A DNA stretch of 64,000 nucleotides from Allium sativum (taxonomy: Eukaryota; Streptophyta; Magnoliopsida; Asparagales; Amaryllidaceae): assembly GCA_030737875.1 (NCBI GenBank), contig CM060926.1, forward strand, positions 315,864,922 to 315,928,921. The letters are read 5' to 3'. Below, piece by piece: positions 56,255-64,000 of this stretch; position 1 is the stretch's first letter; every line of letters begins with the position of its first letter. The translations under genes were made by a program, and so were the position numbers. The notes beneath the pieces are model-generated. The model saw only the letters and a list, made by a program, of their open reading frames with translations, was not told the DNA's origin and did not search any database.

Positions 56255-58898
56255 TGTAACACCCCGTATTTTCTATGAATATTAAAATAACGAATTAAAG
56301 AATGCTTAATTTTAAAAGTGGGAACTAAGTAAAATGGGTAGCGCCATCACATTCCTCTCAGAAATCTGCTTGAGATAGAGTCTGAGTTTGCATAAAACGG
56401 ATACAGTATGAAGAAGTTATGGAGGTTAGAAGGTTTCAGGTTTAATCAGAATTAAAAAATTAATTAATAAATCAAAATTCGAGATTCAAACAGCGAAAAG
56501 AAGTGGGCAGGAAAATTCCCGCCAGAGGGTGTCGACCACATTAAGGGGTGTCGACACAGGTGTCGACCCCCCTGTAGGGGTCGACCCCTGCTGACTGTTC
56601 TGGACAGTGATGATTTTCTGAGGTGTAGGGCTACGTGGCAACTTCTGATTGGCCTAATGACGCATTTTCTCGGACTGGATGGTTTGGATGGATACTATGT
56701 TTATCTAAAGGTTCTAATTAATCCTACACGTCTATATAAGCACACATAAACCTTAACCCTAACCTCATAACCCCATCCTATGATGCCACCATGTTGTCCA
56801 TCACTAAACTAGCCTAGCCTCCTTCTTCTCCAAACTAGAAATCAAATTAGAGAGCTTCAAATTGAAGAAAAGATTTTCCGCTTCAATCAATAAAGAAAGA
56901 TTAGAATCGCTACAACATCAACTAATTCGCTTTCTCTAATCCTATCACTGTAAGTTCAGTTATTATTAAGATTTGAACGCATAATAGAAATCATGACTGT
57001 AATGAATCGAATCTAGAACTATGCCAAATTGTAAAGATAACCAATTCTGATTCATTCTTATTCTTTTGTCAAATCTGAGATTACCTATGCATGTGAGACT
57101 ATAACTAGTGATACAATTGAATCTATCTTGTTGTACATCAAATTGGTGATTCTTTTATGTTCAGTTCTAGCGAATTTTTATGCCTATGATGTAACTTGCT
57201 TAGTTTGCTCATATTTATCGTTAATGTACAACAAATGTATTGGAACCATGATTCTTGTGTTTGGTACACCTTTACATGTTTATTCTCTTATGTCAATTCT
57301 TGCGTCTTTTCTCTATTCCCGTTTTCGTTTAATGAATACTAGGTTCATTTGGGAAACCTAGTTTGACTCTTGTTATACATATGATTGAAACACGGGGAAT
57401 TGGGTATAACTTAATTGAGTAATTTTGGGCATAACAAGTAAATGTGACATAACTTGAATTGGCTACACTTGTGGATAATTGACATGTAAACTTGGACATG
57501 AATGGTAAATATGTAAATTGGTTAAAAGATGAACATTCCTAACCCGAGGTTAGATTGAGTTGCGGTGTAAGACTTCCCGAAACCACCTGGCACATCCAGC
57601 AACCACAACTACAAATCTAATATGAAAGGTTAGCGCATTAAGCCCAAAAACCGGGGTTAGAATGAGTTTGCGGTAGAAGTCTGCCCGGAACCGCCCGGCA
57701 CATCCAGAAACCGCAAACAATAGTTCTAATGTGAGAGGTTGGTGCGTTAATGAATGAATTAATGCTAATGAACAGACATGCTAAGAATGGTAGGGTTAAT
57801 TTAACGTAGGTAACACTTAACCAATGCAACATGTTAATTAAACAAATGGGTGGGGTTAGGTTAAATTGGGGACACTTAATCGTTATAACATGTTGGTTAG
57901 GAAACCCTAGTAACAGGGAACCATTTCAGTAGTAACCCACATAGATGTATCATGGTACCCTAAACTAGGCAGGGTAGGGCACGATTACTAGGTTGATTAT
58001 AAGCGGTCAAAATAGCGGCAGGTGGTGCGTCAGTGTAGGTTCCGACGGAGTACGAGCGTGCACGTACTCCGAAGTGGAAAAATCAGGCACAGGGCATCAG
58101 TAGTTATACACTGTGCGTCTTGAATTGTGTTGGGTTGTCGTCATAGAGATTGATACACCCCATGGTGGGACCAGCACAGGTATCTACAAACAACCGAGGC
58201 CGAATGACACAAGTAATAAATACATGCGAGTAGGAGTCGATCGATAAAGGGATCATTTTATTATGAACACATGAGGCTAGTTGAAACAATTGTTAGTAGG
58301 TGCAGAGAAATAGAATTGGGTGCGATAGCATATTCAGTTTATCTTGCCTTATCTTGTCTTATGTTATCTTGTTACTATGGTAGTGTCTTATATTCGGTTT
58401 ATTCATGTCATGATCCTTTTTCTTGTTTACATGCTGAAAATCACTGGACTTACCAGGCTTTATGTCCGACCCGTTTTCTTTCGTCTTCTTTTCTTCCGTT
58501 TCCCCCTAGGTCCACATGCATGGAGGGAATACTTCAGCTTAGTTCAGACCTTTTCCATCTTAAAGAGAGTAGATGTATTGTTTGGATTCTCTTTTCTTAG
58601 GCTATGGTTGTGGTTACACTTTTATTGGGGATTTATGTTGCTTTGCTACTGTTTTATGCTTCTTTATGTATGTGCAGTTTTGAATCAAGATAGAGTTTTT
58701 ATTGTAATGATTTGGAAGTTGGGTTTTGAGACAATGGTTGTAATGTTTTGACTAAACCACGCTTCTTATGAAATAATTCCAGTTTTTCCACTGTTTGTGT
58801 GTCTGTCTTGTATATTATCTGTATCTTTTACCTATAATGCTTCACCGGAGTAAATGCATTCCCTTTGTGATTGACCTTAACGGAGGTGGGGTGTTTCA
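56255..58898 (+). repeat. E 5' LTR
   Basis: TGTAACACCCCGTATTTTCT start. Degraded E2F-like repeat (56505-56523), GTCGAC array (56528-56590), TATATAAG (56733), GTAAGT (56950), hairpins (57541-57740), CCAGGCTTTATGTCCGACCC, CCCCCTAG (58509). Predicted intron 1560 nt, the shortest here. Confidence 0.93.
57541..57740 (+). ncRNA. E LTR twin hairpin repeats
   Basis: Copy 1 outer TTAGATT/AATCTAA, inner GTTGCGGT/ACCACAAC (one mismatch). Copy 2 outer TTAGAA/TTCTAA, inner GTTTGCGGT/ACCGCAAAC, all perfect; loop core TGCCCGGAACCGCCCGGCA. Confidence 0.8.
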
Positions 58899-58900
58899 CT

Positions 58901-58912
58901 TGGTATCAGAGC
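58901..58912 (+). other. E primer-binding site
   Basis: TGGTATCAGAGC after CT. Confidence 0.95.
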
Positions 58913-59078
58913 TGATGGTTACCAAATCAGATAAAAGTTTTTGAAAACAATTTTTTAAAAAGAAGTTTTAAAGAAGCATTTCCAAGAAAAGTGTTGTTTT
59001 ATTTTAAAGGCATATTCCCCAAAGCCATATGCACTATCTTTCTATCCTTTGTTTTGAATCTTTTCTTTTCGTTTCAGC

Positions 59079-59495
59079 ATGTCTGGGGATCTTAATCTTC
59101 CAGAGGGAGTCACAATACCCGGATGGTTCCATAGGTATTTGGAGGCCACGACACCCGCCGAAGGCCAAGGAAACGTTCCTCCAGGTGTACCCATCGTTCC
59201 TCCTCCTCCGCATATGAATGTTTTCTCAAAGATATGTAGAGACTTTCGAGCTATGGGCGGAAAGAACTTTAATGGGACTGAATCGTTCGTGGAAGCTAGA
59301 AACCGGCTCAAGGAATAAAAAGATTTGTTTGTTATTTTCGAAGTGGACGATGGGCAGAAGATACAGTTGGCAGTATGGTTACTTAAGGAAAGCCTCTTTC
59401 TGTTGGGAAATTACTAATACTGAGAGACCAGTTGAGACTTGTGAGGATTTCAGAATGAGATTTGAAATAAAGTTCCTCTCACAAGCTGAACAAAG
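59079..59495 (+). pseudogene. gag: E gag, 5' fragment
   Basis: ATG at 59079 directly after GTTTCAGC. MSGDLNLPEGVTIPGWFHRY, proline segment, MGGKNFNGTESFVEARNRL, then TAA at 59316 (Glu/Lys position). DLFVIFEVDDGQKIQLAVW continues in frame, with a frameshift near 59390. ASFCWEITNTERPVE and FRMRFEIKFLSQAEQS run to 59495, where F is inserted in the capsid coding region. Confidence 0.9.
59491..59495. other. F candidate target-site duplication (CAAAG)
   Basis: Five bases of E gag before F; the partner would be right of the window. Confidence 0.4.
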
Positions 59496-60229
59496 TGTAA
59501 CACCCCATGAATTCTATAACATTAAGCTTCACAAATTAAAGTGTAATTAATTCTAAATGAAAGAATTAAGGGAAATGGTTTATGCCATTGTGTTCGTCTC
59601 GGAATTCTGCTTAAGATAGAGTCCGAGTTTGCGTAAATCGGACTCCGTATGAAGGAGTTATGACCTTAGGAAGTTTCAAAATAGAATTTAAATTCAAACA
59701 ACTCAGTTTAAAATTCGAAATTCGAAAAACAGGTTCAAACTGGGCTGGGCGGGAAAATTCCCCCCCAGAGACCAGATCGACCATAAGGTCGAATTGGCCA
59801 CCCCAGGTCGACCATAGTGTCGACCTGGGTGTCGACCTGGCCACCCCAGGTCGACCTGGGTGTCGACCTGGCTGGGTCTGACTCGAATTTCTGTGGCTCG
59901 GTGTGTCACTAGGGCTGACATGTCACCTCTTGATTGGCTCTTTGAACTTTGTATGGTCTAGATTCCTCCTGTCTTCATCTGACGGTTCAAAATAATTTAA
60001 AATTCTATAAATACACCCTAAGTCTCAACTGAAAATTCACACAAAAAAAGAAGGGAGTCGTCATGCTGCCAGGGAGGAATTGAGCATAGCCGTCAAGAGA
60101 GAAAAGCCTAGAGACGAATCAAATTAAGAAGAAGATTATAGTTTAATCAAATTAATCAATGCAACGTTAATCTACCCAAAGGAGCGCACCTCAATTTCAG
60201 AATTCAGAATTCAAGATTCTGCATTCGTT

Positions 60230-60235
60230 GTAAGT
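60230..60235 (+). other. F LTR candidate splice donor
   Basis: GTAAGT in ATTCGTTGTAAGTATAG, the best donor consensus in the window, 224 nt after TATA. Acceptor CCCAG at 62107 would give an 1878-nt intron. Confidence 0.55.
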
Positions 60236-61176
60236 ATAGTGACCTTTCAGAATATGAATAAAAACTGTGATGTGATTCGATGTAAATGAAAATAGAAATT
60301 GTGTTATTGAATATGATATAAATTCTGTGTATTGTAATGATTCTATCATGACTTGTGTATTGATATTTGTGGCCTAAATTGATTGATGCAAGCCTGTTAA
60401 CAATTGTATATGAAAATAATGACACTTGAAAGTTTGTGGAAAAAACTAGAATTTGATCCCTTTATGTCTATGGCATGGACTATGTACATTCCCTTAGTCT
60501 AAGTTAGAATTTATGTAAACATGTAATAGATTTAAGACCTTTTATGCCTACATGACCCAAAAACTATGATATCATTCTTACATTTATTTGCAGGTATAAT
60601 TGGATCTATGTTAAGTATCGTTTGGGTTTCATAAACTATGCAAGTTTATGTTGAAATAGGCTATATGATTAGATGTTAAAATTGGACATTTTGGTGAATA
60701 TACAACATGCTAGTTTTGTGGTTGACATTATGCCTAGTTAAACATGTTTAAACCCAAGTTTGTATAAACCAAAACTATGCCATTTCATATGTCACCTACT
60801 TATTTATACTTTGATTGTAATGCAAGTTCACATGACCCATCATTTATGTTAGTATCGCTAAATTGCAAGTTCATGCGCCACACACCCTTATATGTTGCAA
60901 AATATTACATGTGCTTGATTTCCCCTTTTTCTCACGTTTATAAAGTTGGGCTGAATTGTGTCAAGCCCAACATTTGTTATAATGTTGCGAACGTACAAAC
61001 GGGGGTAATAACGTTGGGTGTAAAACATTGAAAATATATGTTGGCATGTTTGGCACATGCCAACGACAATGACATTTAAGTGGTATGAGTTGTTATACCC
61101 AAGAATAGAAGACATGACATTTACATATAATTGAGAAGTAATAAAATATGTAAATTTAGAAAACACGATATGCTTT

Positions 61177-61378
61177 AACTGAGGTTGGATTGAGTTGTGA
61201 TGTAAACCTTCCCGGACCCGCCCGGTTGTCCAGTAGTCACAACAATACCTATCCAATGTGGGTGGTTAAGCATTGAGCCCAATAATGACCCGAGGTTAGA
61301 CTGAGCTACTGTGTAAACCTGCCCGGAACCGACCGGCACATCCAGTAACCGTAGCAATACCTGTATAATGTGAGTGGT
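61177..61378 (+). ncRNA. F LTR twin hairpin repeats
   Basis: Copy 1 outer TTGGAT/ATCCAA, inner GTTGTGA/TCACAAC. Copy 2 inner GCTAC/GTAGC, outer TTAGAC with GTATAA (one mismatch). The G-C for A-T swap in copy 1 and the GCTAC/GTAGC pair are clear compensatory changes. Confidence 0.8.
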
Positions 61379-62485
61379 CAGGTGCTCTAAGAGGCTAAGG
61401 ACAGATGGTAGGGTTAAGTCAACTATAACACTTAACCAAATTCAACATGTTAACAAGAATTGATGGGTGGGTTAGGTAAATACATACACTTAACCACTTA
61501 ACATGTTTGACTAGAAAATCTTGGTAACGAGGGACCCGTTTCAACAGTAACCCAAGTTAGGTATCAACGGTACCTTGAAACTAGGCAGGGTGGGGCACGA
61601 TTACTGGGCTGATTGTGAGCGGTCAAACGACGGCGGTGGGTGCACAGTGTAGGTCTAACGGGGTGCGGGCGTGCACACACTCCGGAGCAGACAACCAGGG
61701 CACTGGGGACACCAGTAGTATAACCTATGCCTTCTAGAATTTGTGTCGGGGCCGCCACCATGGGTCTTGATACACCCCATGGTGGGACCAGCATAGTTAT
61801 CTACAATTCTTGAGGGCCGTATGACACATGTTTACGCGAGTAGGAACCGATCTTTAGAAAATGGGGATCACTTCACCCTCACCATGGGGTTCCAGTTAGA
61901 ATAAACACAATAGGTGCAGAGATATATAGTGTGGGTGCGATAGTACATTGGACACTTCCTTAGCTTGTGACACTTTCCTATTTTCAGTTTATGTCTATCA
62001 TGCCCTTTTCTTATTCACATATTGAAGAGTTACTAGATTTACTCAGGCTTTATGTCTGACTCTATTTTCTTTTTGTCTTCTTTTCTTTCGTTCCCCCCCC
62101 CCCCCAGGTCCATAGGGAGGAAACAAATCAGCTCAGTCAGACTCTTTACAAGCTCCAAGACCGTAGATGTATGATTTGGATCTCTTTTGCTCGGATTATG
62201 GCTTTGGATATCACTATGGGGGTTTTTGTCACTTTATTCATGCTTTATGCTTCTTTGATAATCAAGACAGTAATGAGGTTGTAATGTTGGAAGTATTTTG
62301 AGACAATTATGGAATGTTTTTCTTGAACACGTATTGATGAAATAAAAGTCTGTTTGGTTTCCGCTGTTTAAAATATGTGTGTTTATATCTGTCTTGAGTT
62401 TATCTATGGCTTTTACTTATAAACCTCCACCAAAGTTAAGGCATTCCCTTTGTGAGTGACCTTAAAGGAGGTGGGATGTTTCACT

Positions 62486-62497
62486 CAGTATCAGAGC
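62486..62497 (+). other. F primer-binding site, mutated
   Basis: CAGTATCAGAGC in place of TGGTATCAGAGC: two changes at the end next to the LTR, probably weakening priming. Confidence 0.8.
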
Positions 62498-62669
62498 CTA
62501 GGTTTACCAGACTAGATAAAAGTTTTTGAAACTATTTTCAAAAAGGAAGTTTAAAGAAGCATTTTTCAAGAAAAAGTGTTATATTTTTAAAAAAGAGGCA
62601 TAATCCCCCAAAGCCATGTGCACTATCTCTCTCTATCCTTCGTTTTGAATCTTTCCTTTCTGTTTCAGC

Positions 62670-62960
62670 ATGTCTGGGGACCTTACTCCCCAGCTACAGA
62701 TGCTTTTACTCCTCCTCCTCTACGTGAACCAACAAACGGAAGAATCGCCGAAAAAGAAGACAGATAATAGTCAAGGAGGAAAGGAAATGTTATTTCTGTG
62801 GCATTGTTGGACATGTGGTGAACGACTGCAGAAAGAAGAAGAGGAAGATGAGTGCTACTTGCTTCCATTGCGGTGAGGCTGGACACATAGCTAAGGACTG
62901 CCCTAAGAAGCAAGGGCAAGGCCCGCAAGCAGGACCTTCTGGGGGTACCTCTTTAACTTC
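62670..62960 (+). pseudogene. gag: F gag lacking the capsid
   Basis: Starts MSGDLT at 62670 after TTTCAGC. The sequence then jumps into the proline segment (a TPPPLRE-type frame) and straight to the zinc knuckles: CYFCGIVGHVVNDC and CFHCGEAGHIAKDC (62785-62905) in two different frames from the start. About 600 bp coding the Gag core is missing compared with A and C. It cannot form a particle but could have bound RNA. Confidence 0.87.
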
Positions 62961-63014
62961 TTCTCCTAGATGCCTTGTTTTATCCTGCTTATCTTCTCAA
63001 TCCTATCTTGAGAA

Positions 63015-63660
63015 CTTTAGGTAGAAATATTTCTGTAGAAAGTGTAGTTTATCTTTATGATCATCCAGTTTGCACACTTTTTCGCTCTGGCGCACCACAC
63101 TCTTTTGTTTCATCTGCCTTAGTAGAATCTCTGCATCTAGACACTAATATGGTAGAAGACCCCTTAGTAGTTTCAAATCCAATTGGGGGCTCCACTTACT
63201 CGTCAATGGTTTGTTTGGGTTTGAAAATCTCTATTCTCAGCGTTGAGTTTAGTTGTAATGCCTTTGTTTTGGGCTTCTCGGGATATGGTTTGATCTTAGG
63301 CATGGACTAGTTATCCAGTAATGGTGCCATCCTTGATTGTGAGAAAAGAGTAGTTAGACTCTTGACTCGACTTGGTAACACTCTAGAAATTTCTTATAAT
63401 CCCTTGAATGCTGTTATGCTTAGTTATCTAGAGTTCCTTGATGCTTCTGATGAGAATTTTCAATCAGTTAGAGTAGTCCGGGAATATCCGAATGTCTTTA
63501 AGGAGGTGAAAGGCTTAACTCTGAGGCGGGAAATAGACTTCCGCATATATCTTGTGGATAATGCAAAGCCTGTAGCTTTACCTGTCAGACACATGGCTCC
63601 AAAAGAGAGGAAGGAGCTCAATAAGCAGGTTAAAAGAACTTCTCGAAAAGGGGTTCATTA
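63015..63660 (+). pseudogene. F aspartic protease and RT linker
   Basis: GRNISVESVVYLYDHP, then LFRSGAPHSFVSS where the catalytic Asp of DSGA is Arg and Ser follows Pro. LILGMD then TAG (63309, the Trp codon of MDWL). [54 protein letters not shown] in two open stretches. An extra A near 63635 shifts the frame at the RT start. Enzymatically dead. Confidence 0.9.
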
Positions 63661-64000
63661 GATGGAGCATTTCGGAATAGGGTGCTCCAGTGGTGTTCGC
63701 AACCAAAGCGGACGGTTCGCTTTGCCTTTGCGTCGATTGTAGGGAGTTAAACAAATTGACCAAGAAAAATAGGCACCCTCTTCCCCGAATCGACGATTTG
63801 TTTGATCAGCTTGTAGGTGCGATGGTCTTCTCCCAACTTGATCTGGCAACTGGATTCCATCAGCTAAGAGTAGTTGAAGATAGCATTGATAAAACGGCGT
63901 TCAGAACCCCGGATGGTTTCTTCGAGTGGCTTGTCATGCCTTTCGGCTTGACAAACGCACCTGCTTATTTCGTAGACCTAATGAGTAGGTTGTTCAGAAA
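63661..64000 (+). pseudogene. F reverse transcriptase, N-terminal part
   Basis: TAG at about 63678 (TGG of SEWGAP). Then open to the window end: [79 protein letters not shown]. The catalytic FVDD box would lie just beyond the edge. Confidence 0.9.

Larger units (their letters stand above)
59496..62483 (+). repeat. F 5' LTR
   Basis: TGTAACACCCCATGAATTCT start. E2F-like repeat with one arm turned to C run (59746-59766), GTCGAC array (59774-59872), TATAAATA (60006), GTAAGT (60230), hairpins (61177-61378), CAGGCTTTATGTCTGAC, 13-15 C then CAG (62107), end GGTGGGATGTTTCA. Confidence 0.93.
34537..64000 (+). mobile_element. Element C: internally deleted chromovirus with D and E nested in its LTRs
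   Basis: 5' LTR 34537-37281 plus 51516-52364 (split by D; 3594 bp without it), PBS 52367, gag 52548, protease and a much-shortened pol to about 54480, polypurine tract, 3' LTR from 55059, itself cut at 56254 by E. Its internal region is only 2694 bp against about 5 kb in A and B. RT, RNase H and the integrase core are missing by two deletions also present in G. It could have moved only with proteins supplied by another element. Confidence 0.9.
56255..64000 (+). mobile_element. Element E: chromovirus in C 3' LTR, interrupted by F
   Basis: 5' LTR 56255-58898 (2644 bp), PBS at 58901, gag from 59079 cut at 59495 by F. The rest lies beyond the window. Close to A and F in LTR ends (GGAGGTGGGGTGTTTCA). 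Confidence 0.92.
59496..64000 (+). mobile_element. Element F: chromovirus in E gag (5' part)
   Basis: 5' LTR 59496-62483 (2988 bp), mutated PBS, capsid-less gag from 62670, protease and RT start, running off the window. It is the youngest layer of the C-E-F nest by position, yet its coding part is already damaged, so it may have been defective when it inserted. Confidence 0.92.

Overview
The window is plant nuclear DNA made almost entirely of nested LTR retrotransposons. I see no host gene, tRNA, rRNA or CRISPR array. The coding remnants read Gag - two CCHC zinc knuckles - aspartic protease - reverse transcriptase (FVDD box) - RNase H - integrase - C-terminal chromodomain. The primer-binding sites read TGGTATCAGAGC, complementary to the 3' end of plant initiator Met-tRNA. 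LTRs run from TGTAACACCCC to ...TCA/ACA. Together these mark Ty3/gypsy chromoviruses, most like the Tekay/Del lineage. Low GC, many AT microsatellites and long LTRs suggest a large-genome angiosperm, probably a eudicot; I cannot name the species.

Layout. Element G (minus, 1-5855) is cut by the left window edge and abuts or sits in an old LTR H (plus, 5856-9156). After a gene-free spacer comes element B (plus, 10947-32614, imperfect 5-bp target duplication AAAGT/AACGT). Its 5' LTR is split by element A (plus, 13058-24028, duplication GGTGG). After a second spacer comes element C (plus, from 34537). Its 5' LTR is split by element D (minus, 37282-51510, duplication AACAC). Its 3' LTR is split by element E (plus, from 56255), and E's gag is split by element F (plus, from 59496, running off the right edge). 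Relative ages are therefore B before A, C before D, and C before E before F.

Coding state. No element has an intact gag-pol. A and B keep all domains but carry stops and frameshifts. C and G are internally deleted for most of RT, RNase H and integrase, and they share the same two deletion junctions. F has lost its capsid. D has two 5453-bp LTRs around a 3.3-kb internal region with no gag or pol, the architecture of a LARD (large retrotransposon derivative).

The most interesting signal is in the LTRs. Every lineage, D included, has a TATA box followed 150-270 nt later by a GTAAGT or GTGAGT splice-donor consensus. Near the LTR 3' end there is a pyrimidine tract ending in AG, usually after a CTRAC-like branch motif. 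Five elements have a second pyrimidine-CAG acceptor consensus ending one base before the gag ATG. Inside the predicted intron lies a hairpin, usually duplicated, whose stems show compensatory base changes between elements. If real, splicing would give a gag mRNA without a primer-binding site and keep the hairpins and primer site on genomic RNA. Upstream of TATA are an E2F-like palindrome and an array of GTCGAC motifs; a separate 34-nt hairpin is conserved near the 3' end of the internal region. These are read by eye and need RNA data.
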